Shown here piece after piece: positions 1 through 8,310 of a stretch of 54,170 nucleotides of DNA (positions are counted from its first letter, which is position 1; each line of letters begins with the position of its first letter). Below the pieces are notes generated by a model, which was not told the origin of the DNA, made no database searches, and worked only from the letters and a program-made list of their open reading frames with translations. The stretch is from contig DAOKYT010000012.1 of the NCBI GenBank assembly GCA_035326025.1, positions 1-54,170 of the forward strand, read 5' to 3'. Source of the stretch: Amarobacter sp035326025 (GTDB lineage: Bacteria; Chloroflexota; Dehalococcoidia; Tepidiformales; Tepidiformaceae). The translations under genes were made by a program, and so were the position numbers.

Positions 1-23
1 GAAGTAGGGCCGGAGGCAGGGCA

Positions 24-742
24 TTGACCGGGTACGCGGCCGAGGCAGTGGAGCGCATGGTGGCCGCCCTGGGTGCCCGCCGCGACGCGCAACGCGCTGC
101 CGGTATGGCGGGGTACATGCGTGGCCAGTTTCCCTTCCTTGGTGTCCAGGCGGCTGAGCGCCGCGCCCTGCACAAGGCCGCCCTCGCGGGAATGCCGGAC
201 CCGTCCGAATCCGGCCTGGCGGAATTCAGCCGTGCGCTCTCTGCGCTCCCGGAGCGCGAATACCAGTACGTGGCCGTCGACCACCTCGTTCGATGGGTGG
301 GCCAGTGCGGGCCGGGGTTCCTGGCCGTTGCGCGAGAGCTGATCACGACCAGGTCCTGGTGGGACACGGTGGATGGGCTGGCAGCCCAGGTGGTTGGCCC
401 GCTGGTGCTGCGCTACCCGGAGCTTGTTCCGAGATGGACCGTTGGATCGAAGACTCCAACGTATGGCTGGCGCGGACCGCGATCCTGCACCAGCTGAAGT
501 ACAAGAACAGGACCGACGCGGACCGGTTGTTCAGGTACTGCCAGCTCCGGGCCATGGACACCGAGTTCTTCCTCCGCAAGGCGATCGGCTGGGCGTTGCG
601 GGAATACGCGAAGACGGATCCCGGGGCGGTGCGGGCCTTCATCACGGCGAACGAATCCGTGCTCAGCGGCCTTTCGAAACGGGAGGGGATGCTGTGGATC
701 ACGGGAAGGAAGCCACGGAACCCCGGGACCCCTGCGCCTTAG
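24..742 (+). pseudogene. DNA alkylation repair enzyme (AlkD-like), frameshifted
   Basis: The translation resembles the AlkD/HEAT-repeat DNA glycosylase family, which excises alkylated bases. The first half runs from a TTG start preceded by GGAGG at 12-16 (7-nt spacer) and reads RSWWDTVD and LVLRYPELVP. It then runs into unrelated sequence, and the family similarity resumes in another frame from the ATG at 434 (MDRWIED, then ILHQLKYKNRTD, FFLRKAIGWALREYAK). The switch falls at about 429-434 and is explained by loss of one base. Joined, the two halves give about 239 codons, near the usual family length, so only the frame is broken. It is either a true recent pseudogene or a sequencing error. 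The end overlaps the end of convergent mreB by 4 nt. The reading frame is open to the window edge, so a start further upstream is possible. Confidence 0.75.
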
Positions 743-1803
743 CGCTGGTCGGGCGTGGGAAAGAGGCCGACCAGGTTCTCCTCCTCGGTCGGCAGAGAAC
801 GCTTGATGACTTCCAGGTGGTCGAGGGCGATGCCCGCGCCAATCGCGACGCACTCCAGCGGATTATCGGCGACATAGCACGGGACGCCGGTCTCCTGGGT
901 CAGCAGTTCATCCATGTGGCGGAGGAGCGCGCCCCCGCCGGTGAGCACGATGCCACGGTCGATGACATCGGCGGCGAGCTCGGGCGGCGTCTTTTCGAGT
1001 ACGGCCCGGACCGTTTGCACGATCGTCCCCAGGCAGTCCTGGATCGACTGGGCGACCTCGTTGCTGGTTAGCGAGATGGTCTTCGGGAGGCCGCTGAGCT
1101 GGTCGCGGCCACGCACCTGCGTCGCGAGGCCTTCGTCGACCGGGAGAGCGCTGCCGATGGCGATCTTGATCTCCTCGGCGGTGCGGTCCCCGATGATGAG
1201 GTTGTGACGGCGGCGGACGTAGGCGACGATGGCCTCGTCGATGCGATCGCCGGCCATGCGCACCGACTCGCTGACGACGATGCCGTAAAGCGAGATAACG
1301 GCGGCCTCGGTGCGGCCACCGCCGATGTTCACCACCATGTTGCCGCGCGCCGTGCCGATGGGGATGCGCGCGCCGATGGCGGCCGCCAGTGGCTCGGGCA
1401 CCAGGTGGGCGGGCTTGCGGGCGCCCGCCTGCTCGGCCGCGTCGCGCACGGCGCGCTGTTCAACGCTTGTGACACCAGCGGGGACCGTCACCATCACCTC
1501 GGGGCGGATGAGGTTGAAGCGCCCGGTGATGAGGCCGATGAAGTAGCGGAGCATGGCCTCGGTGGTCAGGTAATCGGCGATGACGCCATCGCGCATGGGC
1601 CGGATGACGCTGATGGAACCGGGGGTGCGGCCCTGCATGGCGCGGGCCTCGTTCCCGACCGCGACGATGGCATTGTCGCGGTTATGCCTGGCGACCACTG
1701 ACGGCTCGTTGACGACGATACCCTGGCCCTTGACGTACACCAGGATGTTGGCGGTGCCGAGGTCGATGCCCGCCTTCTTGGGAGCAAGAAATTCCATGGC
1801 CAT
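739..1803 (-). CDS. mreB: MreB/Mbl-type rod shape-determining actin homologue
   Basis: Cytoplasmic actin-like ATPase of 354 residues that forms membrane-associated filaments and guides lateral cell-wall synthesis; the length is normal for MreB (about 345). Visible motifs are phosphate-1 GIDLGTANILVY near the N-terminus, EPLAAAIG with the conserved Glu, and the adenosine motif GIVLTGGGALL near residue 290. The phosphate-2 motif is odd: it reads NIGGGRTEAAVISL instead of the usual DIGGGTTE, so a conserved acidic residue is Asn and a Thr is Arg. The start is directly coupled to murA (TAATG, 1-nt overlap), placing two peptidoglycan-related genes in one transcript. mreC and mreD are not adjacent. 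A start two codons later (MEFLAPKK) is also possible. Confidence 0.9.
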   Translation of the reverse strand: MAMEFLAPKKAGIDLGTANILVYVKGQGIVVNEPSVVARHNRDNAIVAVGNEARAMQGRTPGSISVIRPMRDGVIADYLTTEAMLRYFIGLITGRFNLIRPEVMVTVPAGVTSVEQRAVRDAAEQAGARKPAHLVPEPLAAAIGARIPIGTARGNMVVNIGGGRTEAAVISLYGIVVSESVRMAGDRIDEAIVAYVRRRHNLIIGDRTAEEIKIAIGSALPVDEGLATQVRGRDQLSGLPKTISLTSNEVAQSIQDCLGTIVQTVRAVLEKTPPELAADVIDRGIVLTGGGALLRHMDELLTQETGVPCYVADNPLECVAIGAGIALDHLEVIKRSLPTEEENLVGLFPTPDQR

Positions 1804-3077
1804 TAAAGCCGCTCCAGTTCTACGCCCAGTGCACGGAGTTTCTCGTCCAGGTGCTCATAGCCGCGATCAAGATGATACACATCGTCGATGATTGTCGTGC
1901 CCTGCGCGACGATGGCCGCGAGCAGCACGGCCGCGCCGGCCCGCACATCGAGGGCCCGGACACGCGTGCCATGGAGCAGCGTCGGCCCTGAAACGATAGC
2001 CGACGACCCCGTGCTGACGATCTCGGCGCCCATCTTCCGCAGTTCGCTGACGTAGAGCATGCGGTTATCGAAGACGCGCTCGTGGATGATCGAGACGCCG
2101 TTGGCCTGCGTGAGGAGCGCCGCGAACGGCGCGTGGAGGTCTGTCGCAAGGCCCGGGTAAGGGAGCGCCTGGAAACTGACGGCCCGGATCGGCCCACCGG
2201 CGGTCACGCGGAGGCCGCCTTCGCTTTCCTCGACATGTGCGCCGGTGGCGCGGAGCTTGTGCACGAGCGCGTCGAGCACGCCAAGCGGCGCATCGCGGAG
2301 CACGAGGTCGCCGCCAGTCATGACGGCGGCGATGGCCCAGGTACCGGTCTCAATGCGGTCGGGCATCACCCTGCCAGTCGCCCCGTGGAGGCGGCTGACG
2401 CCTTCGACCTCGAGCATCTGGCTGCCGATGCCGGTGATCCGTGCGCCCATGGCGTTCAGCAACACCGCGAGTTCCTGGACTTCGGGCTCGGTGGCCGCGT
2501 TGACGATGGTCGTCCTGCCGTGGGCGAGGGTTGCCGCCATCATGACGTTCTGGGTGCCCGAGACCGATGGGTAGTCCATGAACACGCGTGTGCCGGTGAG
2601 GCCGGCCTGTGGCGCGCGGGAAACGAACCGTTCCCCATCGCGGGTGATGGTGGCGCCCATGGCTTCGAAGCCGGCGAGGTGCACATCGATCGGCCGCTGG
2701 CCGATGACGTCGCCGCCCGGTGGGGCCGAAGAGGCAAAGCCATGACGGGCCAGGAGCGGGCCCATCACCTGGAAAGAGGCGCGGTTCTCGGAGATGAGTT
2801 CGGTCGGGGCCTCGAACACGTTGACGCGGCTGGCGTTCAACCGCACCGAGCCACCGGGCAGGCGATCGACAACCACTCCGAGGCTGACCAGCAGCTCGCC
2901 CAGGCTATCGACATCGCTGATGTAGGGGACATTGGTGAGGATGACGTCTTCATCCGTCAGCAGTGCCGCGCACATGGCGGCGAGGGCGTGGTTCTTCGCG
3001 CCGGAAATGTTGACGGCCCCGCGGAGGGTGACCCCACCCTGGACCACGTACTTACCACCGCGCACACGCGTTGTCAT
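1803..3077 (-). CDS. murA: UDP-N-acetylglucosamine 1-carboxyvinyltransferase MurA
   Basis: Catalyses the first committed step of peptidoglycan synthesis, transfer of enolpyruvate from PEP to UDP-GlcNAc in the cytoplasm. The 424 residues match the family length. The N-terminus has the typical SGAKNHALAAMCAALLT stretch (Lys and Asn of the active site) and the C-terminal half has RVFDNRMLYVSELRKMGA. The active-site loop reads PGGDVIGQRP, with Asp where most MurA enzymes carry the Cys alkylated by fosfomycin. The gene is first of a murA-mreB pair. Its start is ATG and a TAGACT -10-like box lies 10 nt upstream. Confidence 0.95.
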   Translation of the reverse strand: MTTRVRGGKYVVQGGVTLRGAVNISGAKNHALAAMCAALLTDEDVILTNVPYISDVDSLGELLVSLGVVVDRLPGGSVRLNASRVNVFEAPTELISENRASFQVMGPLLARHGFASSAPPGGDVIGQRPIDVHLAGFEAMGATITRDGERFVSRAPQAGLTGTRVFMDYPSVSGTQNVMMAATLAHGRTTIVNAATEPEVQELAVLLNAMGARITGIGSQMLEVEGVSRLHGATGRVMPDRIETGTWAIAAVMTGGDLVLRDAPLGVLDALVHKLRATGAHVEESEGGLRVTAGGPIRAVSFQALPYPGLATDLHAPFAALLTQANGVSIIHERVFDNRMLYVSELRKMGAEIVSTGSSAIVSGPTLLHGTRVRALDVRAGAAVLLAAIVAQGTTIIDDVYHLDRGYEHLDEKLRALGVELERL

Positions 3078-3087
3078 CGCTGAGGCC

Positions 3088-3117
3088 AGTCTATGGCGTT
3101 GACTGCAATCGGGCGAA
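3088..3117 (-). promoter_or_regulatory. Putative murA-mreB promoter
   Basis: On the minus strand TTCGCC (3112-3117) and TAGACT (3088-3093) are separated by 18 nt, ending 10 nt before the murA ATG. The -10 is good; the -35 is weak. Confidence 0.35.
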
Positions 3118-3159
3118 CGCGATGTCCCGGCGATCCCGGCTGGAGGACGGGACTGAGAA

Positions 3160-3181
3160 CGGCCCGCCGGGCGGCGGGCCG
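3160..3181 (-). terminator. Probable terminator of the atp operon
   Basis: A perfect 9-bp GC stem (CGGCCCGCC / GGCGGGCCG, 4-nt loop) starts about 30 nt after the atpC stop. On the minus strand it is followed by TTCTCAGTCC, a poor U-tract, so termination may be inefficient or factor-assisted. Confidence 0.45.
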
Positions 3182-3209
3182 TACATGCATTCGCCGAGAA
3201 GGACCCTTC

Positions 3210-3653
3210 CTAGACCTGGGGCCGGCCCGTCGTTCGGCGGCGGCGCTGGTCGGCGACGCGCAGGCGCAGGAGCGCGCGCTGGAGCGACGCCTGCGCTCGG
3301 GCGAGGTCGACATCGCGGTCGGCCTGGTCGCGATAGCGCCGGATCCGTTCCTCGGCGCGGCGGCGTGCCTCCTCGGCGCGGGCGATGTCGATCTCCTCAA
3401 AGGGCTCCGCGGCGTCCGCGAGGATGGTCACCCGGTCGCTTCGGATTTCGAGGAACCCGCCCGTGACAGTGAACGAATCTTCCTGGCCGGCGCGCCGCAT
3501 GATGAGCTCACCGGGTTCGAGCGTCGTCATGAGTGCGGCATGGTGGGGGAGGATGGCCATCTGGCCCTCGCTGCCGGGGGCGATGAGCACATCCACGCCC
3601 TGTTCGACGCGGACCACGCGCTCCGCGGTCACCAGTTCGACCGTGAGCGGCAT
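3210..3653 (-). CDS. atpC: F1Fo ATP synthase epsilon subunit
   Basis: Central-stalk subunit of F1 that couples rotation to the c-ring and can inhibit ATP hydrolysis. The 147 residues show the N-terminal beta-sandwich (LTVELVTAERVV, GSEGQMAILPHHAALMT, GGFLEI) and a C-terminal helical hairpin rich in Arg and Glu (EEARRRAEERIRRYRD). It is the last gene of the operon, 3 nt after atpD, with a GC-rich hairpin behind it. The C-terminal tail (RRRRTTGRPQV) is very basic. Confidence 0.95.
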   Translation of the reverse strand: MPLTVELVTAERVVRVEQGVDVLIAPGSEGQMAILPHHAALMTTLEPGELIMRRAGQEDSFTVTGGFLEIRSDRVTILADAAEPFEEIDIARAEEARRRAEERIRRYRDQADRDVDLARAQASLQRALLRLRVADQRRRRTTGRPQV

Positions 3654-3656
3654 GGC

Positions 3657-5069
3657 TTAGCCCTCCGCCAGCTGACGGCCCTTTTCGACCGCGCTTTCGA
3701 TGTTGCCGACCATGTAGAAGGCCTGTTCCGGGAGCCCATCGTGCTGGCCGTCGAGGATCTCCTTGAAGCCGCGGATCGTCTCGCGGACCGGCACGTAGGC
3801 GCCGGCCACGCCGGTGAACTGCTCCGCCACGAACATCGGCTGCGTGAGGAAGCGCTGGATCTTCCGGGCGCGGGCCACCGTCAGCTTGTCCTCGTCGGAG
3901 AGCTCCTCGATGCCGAGGATGGCGATGATGTCCTGCAGGTCCTTGTAGCGCTGCAGCACGGTCTGGACTCCGCGGGCGACCTCGTAGTGCTCCTGGCCGA
4001 CGACCCGCGGCTCGAGCGCGCGCGAGAACGAGGTCAGCGGGTCCATGGCCGGGAAGAGCGCCTGCTCGGCCAGGGCGCGCTCGAGCGCCACAACCGCGTC
4101 GAGGTGGCCGAAGGTGGTGGCCACGCCGGGGTCGGTGTAGTCGTCGGCGGGTACGTAGATGGCCTGGAACGACGTAATCGAGCCCTTCTTCGTCGAGGTG
4201 ATGCGCTCTTCGAGGTCGCCCATCTCGGTTGCGAGGGTCGGCTGGTAACCCACGGCCGACGGCATGCGGCCGAGGAGCGCCGAGACTTCCATGCCGGCAA
4301 GGGTGTAGCGGTAGATGTTATCGACGAAGAAGAGGACATCGCGGCCTTCCTCGTCGCGGAAGTACTCCGCCATGGTGAGGCCGGTAAGGGCCACGCGGAG
4401 GCGCACGCCGGGCGGCTCGTTCATCTGGCCGAAGACCATGGCCATTTTCGGGAGCACGCCGGATTCCTTCATTTCGTGCCAGAGGTCGTTGCCTTCGCGG
4501 GAGCGTTCGCCCACGCCGGCGAACACCGAGTAGCCACCGTGTTCGCGGGCGATGTTGGAGATGAGCTCCTGGATGACGACCGTCTTGCCGACGCCGGCGC
4601 CTCCGTACAGGCCGACCTTACCGCCGCGGACGAGGGGGGCGATGAGGTCGATGACCTTGATGCCGGTTTCCAGCACCGAGGGGGCTGTCTCCTGCTCCTC
4701 GAAGGACGGTGGCGCGCGGTGGATGCCCCAGTGAGGCGCTTCGGTGGGATCGGGCAAGTTATCGATGGGCTTGCCCAGCACGTTGAACATCCGGCCGAGG
4801 GACAATTCTCCCACCGGCACCGAGATGGCCGCGCCGGTATCGATGGCCCGGGTGTTGCGGCGGAGGCCGTCGGTGCTATCCATGGCGAGGCAGCGGACCC
4901 AGTTGTTGCCCAGGTGCTGCTGCACCTCGGTCACCAGCACGCTGCCATCGTCGCGGATGACGTTGACCGCGTTGTTGATCTCCGGGAGGTGGTCGGGCGG
5001 GAACTCGATGTCGAGCACCGTCCCGATCACCTGGACGACACGTCCCTCGTTGGTGGCAGTCATGACCAT
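3657..5069 (-). CDS. atpD: F1Fo ATP synthase beta subunit
   Basis: Catalytic F1 subunit of 470 residues. The Walker A P-loop is GGAGVGKTVVIQELI, the catalytic Glu lies in GVGERSREGNDL, and the Walker B region is VLFFVDNIYRYT. The start chosen is the ATG at 5069 with GGAGG 7 nt upstream; an in-frame ATG 30 codons further upstream gives a tail with no family similarity and no such RBS. It is separated from the rest of the operon by the HAD phosphatase gene and a 73-nt gap, and is followed by atpC after 3 nt. Confidence 0.97.
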   Translation of the reverse strand: MVMTATNEGRVVQVIGTVLDIEFPPDHLPEINNAVNVIRDDGSVLVTEVQQHLGNNWVRCLAMDSTDGLRRNTRAIDTGAAISVPVGELSLGRMFNVLGKPIDNLPDPTEAPHWGIHRAPPSFEEQETAPSVLETGIKVIDLIAPLVRGGKVGLYGGAGVGKTVVIQELISNIAREHGGYSVFAGVGERSREGNDLWHEMKESGVLPKMAMVFGQMNEPPGVRLRVALTGLTMAEYFRDEEGRDVLFFVDNIYRYTLAGMEVSALLGRMPSAVGYQPTLATEMGDLEERITSTKKGSITSFQAIYVPADDYTDPGVATTFGHLDAVVALERALAEQALFPAMDPLTSFSRALEPRVVGQEHYEVARGVQTVLQRYKDLQDIIAILGIEELSDEDKLTVARARKIQRFLTQPMFVAEQFTGVAGAYVPVRETIRGFKEILDGQHDGLPEQAFYMVGNIESAVEKGRQLAEG

Positions 5070-5142
5070 GGGAGAACCTCCGGGGTGTTCGCAGTGACCT
5101 GGCGCGGCGGCAGTGGCTCGGCGCCGCGTGACTTTCGGGTTT

Positions 5143-5802
5143 TCATGCCGCCACCCCAAGGATGGCGTCGAGTTCGACCTCGCGGAGCGATTCGAATTCG
5201 CGGTGCGGTCCCGGCAGCACGAGGCCGCGGGTGTATTCGGTGCGGACGGCCCAGACCGTCATGCCCGCGCGCCTGGCCGACTCAATGCCGGCCGGCGCAT
5301 CCTCGAAGGCGAGGCACGCTGACGGGTCGACGCCGAGGCGATCGGCCGCCATCAGGTAGATATCGGGCGCGGGCTTTCCCCGCTCGACATCGCTGCCAGT
5401 GACCACCAGCTCGAAGTGGCGGCGCAGGCCGATGCGCCCGAGGCAGGCCTCGACCCAGGGCTCGATGGACGACGAGGCGACCGCGAGCCGCTGTCCGCCC
5501 GCATGGAGTGCGCGTACCAGCTCGGTTGCTCCGGGGAGTGGCGCGCTGCGTTCGCGATACCGGCGGAGGATGATCTCCCGGTAGCGCGCGCTGTACTCCT
5601 CTTGCGGGCGGGAAAGGCCATAGTCGCGCATCATGTCGGCCCAGCCGGTCTTGGTGCCCATGTAGGGTTTGTACGCGTCGAGCGAGATGGAAAGCCCTTC
5701 TTCGCCAAGGAGCTCGTTGACCGCCTCGAAATGCAGCGGCTCGCCGTCCACCAGGACGCCGTCCATATCGAAGATGACTGCCGCGTAGCGAGCCAGGCTC
5801 AA
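5143..5802 (-). CDS. HAD-superfamily phosphatase / beta-phosphoglucomutase-like hydrolase
   Basis: A 219-residue haloacid dehalogenase subfamily I enzyme acting on a small phosphorylated metabolite; the substrate cannot be read from sequence. Motif I is FDMDGVLVDGEP (nucleophile Asp and general-acid Asp), motif II is AVASSS, the motif III Lys lies in ERGKPAPD and motif IV is FEDAPAGIESA. The helical cap between residues 20 and 90 is the type seen in beta-phosphoglucomutase and phosphoglycolate phosphatase. The gene lies inside the ATP synthase operon between atpG and atpD. Its probable TTG start overlaps the atpG stop (TTGA), implying translational coupling. The start is weakly supported because GGAGG lies immediately before it. 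Confidence 0.88.
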   Translation of the reverse strand: MSLARYAAVIFDMDGVLVDGEPLHFEAVNELLGEEGLSISLDAYKPYMGTKTGWADMMRDYGLSRPQEEYSARYREIILRRYRERSAPLPGATELVRALHAGGQRLAVASSSIEPWVEACLGRIGLRRHFELVVTGSDVERGKPAPDIYLMAADRLGVDPSACLAFEDAPAGIESARRAGMTVWAVRTEYTRGLVLPGPHREFESLREVELDAILGVAA

Positions 5803-6677
5803 CCCTCCAGTGCCGCGGCCCCGCCAACGATGTCGAGCAGTTCCTTGGTGATCTGCTCCTGGCGGGCCTTGTTATACGTAAGCGTAAGCTCGCGGGTGAT
5901 CTCCTGCGCGTTATCGGTCGCGTTCTTCATGGCCACCATCTGGGCCGATTGGAAGCTCGCGGCGTTCTGGAGGATGGCCTCGTAGATCTGCATCTCGATA
6001 TACCGCGGGAGCAGTCCCGCGAGCACCACATCGGGCGAAGGCTCGAAGATGTAATCGGCCAGGAGCGCGTCGCCAGCACCTTCTTCCGCGGCGGGCGGTT
6101 CGATCGGCAGGAGCTGGCGGATGGCCGGGCGCTGCGTGGCAGTCGAAACGAATTCCGGGAAGCTCAGGTACACCCGGTCGACCTTCTCGGCGAGGTAGTC
6201 CTCGATGATCAGGCGCGCGATCGCGAGGGTGTCGGATTGGCTCGGGTAGTCGCCCAGTTCGGTGAATTCCGCCGCCAGGTGCACGTGGGCGCGGACGAAG
6301 AAGTCGCGGCCCTTCTTGCCCACGGCGACGACCTGCACCGGTTCGTGCTGCATGGCCACGAAGGTGCCGGCGCTGCGGTTCAGGTTCGAGTTCAGGCCGC
6401 CGCAGAGGCCGCGGTCTGGCGTGATATGGAGGACGGCGATGTTGTTGACTGGCCGGGAGACGAGAAGCGGGTGCCTGGCGGCATCGGGGTCCTCGCTCGA
6501 TTGGGATGCGAGGCCCGCGAGCACCACGCGGAGCTTCTCCGCGTAGGGCTTGGCCTGCTCGGCGCGGTCCTGGGCGCGGCGCATCTTCGACGCGGCCACA
6601 AGTTGGAGCGCGTTGGTGATCTTCGCCGTGTTCTTGACGCTCTGGATGCGCCGCTTGAGCTGCCGGATGGTCGCCAT
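5799..6677 (-). CDS. atpG: F1Fo ATP synthase gamma subunit
   Basis: Rotating central shaft of F1, 292 residues as expected. The N-terminal helix (RRIQSVKNTAKITNALQLVA) and the C-terminal helix (MKNATDNAQEITRELTLTYN) form the antiparallel coiled coil. The middle Rossmann-like domain contains ITPDRGLCGGLN, a strong family signature. It follows atpA after a 90-nt gap that holds a hairpin, and its stop overlaps the HAD gene start. Confidence 0.97.
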   Translation of the reverse strand: MATIRQLKRRIQSVKNTAKITNALQLVAASKMRRAQDRAEQAKPYAEKLRVVLAGLASQSSEDPDAARHPLLVSRPVNNIAVLHITPDRGLCGGLNSNLNRSAGTFVAMQHEPVQVVAVGKKGRDFFVRAHVHLAAEFTELGDYPSQSDTLAIARLIIEDYLAEKVDRVYLSFPEFVSTATQRPAIRQLLPIEPPAAEEGAGDALLADYIFEPSPDVVLAGLLPRYIEMQIYEAILQNAASFQSAQMVAMKNATDNAQEITRELTLTYNKARQEQITKELLDIVGGAAALEG

Positions 6678-6730
6678 GGCGTTCTCTCGTCCCCGGATTC
6701 ACGGGCAGCGGATGGACTGCCCGGGCTGGG

Positions 6731-6779
6731 GGCGGGCATCGCTGCCCGCCGCGATCGCTGACGTCCCCTAGTAGGGGAC
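6731..6779 (-). promoter_or_regulatory. Two RNA hairpins at the atpA-atpG junction
   Basis: GGCGGGCA / TGCCCGCC (8 bp, 4-nt loop, 6731-6750) and GTCCCC / GGGGAC (6 bp, 5-nt loop, 6763-6779). The second contains the atpA stop codon. There is no U-tract, so these look like intercistronic mRNA structures rather than terminators. Confidence 0.45.
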
Positions 6780-8270
6780 CGTGTCCTTGAAGGTGGTGAT
6801 GACCGACTTCAGGCGCTCCTGCAGTTCGGGGGTCATCACGGGGTTGGCTTCAATCTCCGCGACCAGGTCGCGCTGGTTGCTGCCGAGGTACTTGCGCAGC
6901 TCGTTTTCGAACGAACGGACCTTGTTCACGGGCACATCGTCGAGCAGGCCGCCGGTGAGGGCGTAGATGACCACGACCTCTTCGGCAAGGCTGAGCGGCT
7001 GGAACTGGTCTTGCTTAAGGACCTCGGTCGCGCGCTGGCCGCGCTCGAGCTGGCGCCGGGTGGCGGCATCGAGGTCGCTGGTGCCGAACTGGGCGAAGGC
7101 GGCGAGCTCGCGGTACTGCGACATATCGCCCTTGAGGCCGCCGGAGACGGCCTTCATCGCCTTCGTCTGGGCGGAGGACCCGACGCGGCTTACCGAGAGG
7201 CCCGTGTTGATGGCCGGCCGGATGCCCGCGTTGAAGAGGTCGGACTCGAGGTAAATCTGACCATCGGTGATGGAGATGACGTTGGTCGGGATGTAGGCCG
7301 ACACGTCGTTCGCCTGCGTCTCGATGATCGGCAGGGCGCTGAGCGAGCCACCGGCTTCGAGGCGGGCGGCGCGCTCGAGGAGGCGGCTGTGGAGGTAGAA
7401 CACATCGCCCGGGTAGGCTTCGCGCCCCGGGGGCCGGCGAAGCAGGAGCGAGATCTGGCGGTATGCCCACGCATGCTTGCTCAGGTCGTCGTAGACGATG
7501 AGGGCATCGCGGCCGCTTTCCATGATCTCCTCGCCCATGGTGCAGCCACCGTAGGGAGCCAGGTACTGCAGGGCCGCGGATTCAGACGCGTTCGCCGCGA
7601 CCACGATGGTGTGCTCCATGGCGCCGGCCTCTTCGAGGATGCCGACCACCTGGGCAACCTTCGCGGCCTTCTGGCCGATGGCGACGTAGATGCAGACCAG
7701 GTCGCCACCCTTCTGGTTGATGATCGTGTCGAGGGCGATGGCGGTCTTGCCGGTCGAGCGGTCGCCGATGATGAGCTCGCGCTGGCCGCGCCCGATCGGG
7801 AACATGGCATCGATCGACTTGATGCCCGTCTGGACCGGCTGGTTCACGCTCTTGCGCAGCGTCACGCCAGGGGCGATGCGCTCGATCGGGCGGGTGCGAT
7901 TGGTGCTGATTGGCCCCTTGCCATCGATCGGGTTTCCGAGGGCATCGACGACGCGCCCGATGAGGGCATCGCCCACGGGTACCTCGACGATGCGCCCGGT
8001 GGAGCGGACTTCGTCGCCTTCCTTGATGCCGGAGTACTCCCCGAGCACCACGGCGCTAACGGACTCCTCTTCGAGGTTGAGGGCGATGCCCATGGTGCCG
8101 TTGGCAAACTCCAGGAGCTCGGAGTACATGGCACCCGAGAGCCCGTGGATGCGAGCCACGCCGTCACCAGCCTCGATCACCGTCCCGACGTCAGTCGCGG
8201 TGACCGTGCTCCCGAAGCTCTCGATCTGCTGGCGCAGGATCGAGGCGATCTCTTCAGCACGTACTGCCAT
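6768..8270 (-). CDS. atpA: F1Fo ATP synthase alpha subunit
   Basis: Non-catalytic nucleotide-binding subunit of the F1 hexamer, 500 residues. It has the P-loop GDRSTGKTAIALD and the conserved arginine-finger region NTGLSVSRVGSSAQ. The N-terminal VGTVIEAGDGVARIHGL and the C-terminal helical domain are complete. An AGAGG sequence lies about 9 nt before the ATG. Hairpins lie at its stop codon. Confidence 0.97.
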   Translation of the reverse strand: MAVRAEEIASILRQQIESFGSTVTATDVGTVIEAGDGVARIHGLSGAMYSELLEFANGTMGIALNLEEESVSAVVLGEYSGIKEGDEVRSTGRIVEVPVGDALIGRVVDALGNPIDGKGPISTNRTRPIERIAPGVTLRKSVNQPVQTGIKSIDAMFPIGRGQRELIIGDRSTGKTAIALDTIINQKGGDLVCIYVAIGQKAAKVAQVVGILEEAGAMEHTIVVAANASESAALQYLAPYGGCTMGEEIMESGRDALIVYDDLSKHAWAYRQISLLLRRPPGREAYPGDVFYLHSRLLERAARLEAGGSLSALPIIETQANDVSAYIPTNVISITDGQIYLESDLFNAGIRPAINTGLSVSRVGSSAQTKAMKAVSGGLKGDMSQYRELAAFAQFGTSDLDAATRRQLERGQRATEVLKQDQFQPLSLAEEVVVIYALTGGLLDDVPVNKVRSFENELRKYLGSNQRDLVAEIEANPVMTPELQERLKSVITTFKDTVPY

Positions 8271-8310
8271 TGCGGCCTACCTCTTTTTCAACTCGTCCGA
8301 ACACCCGCAC

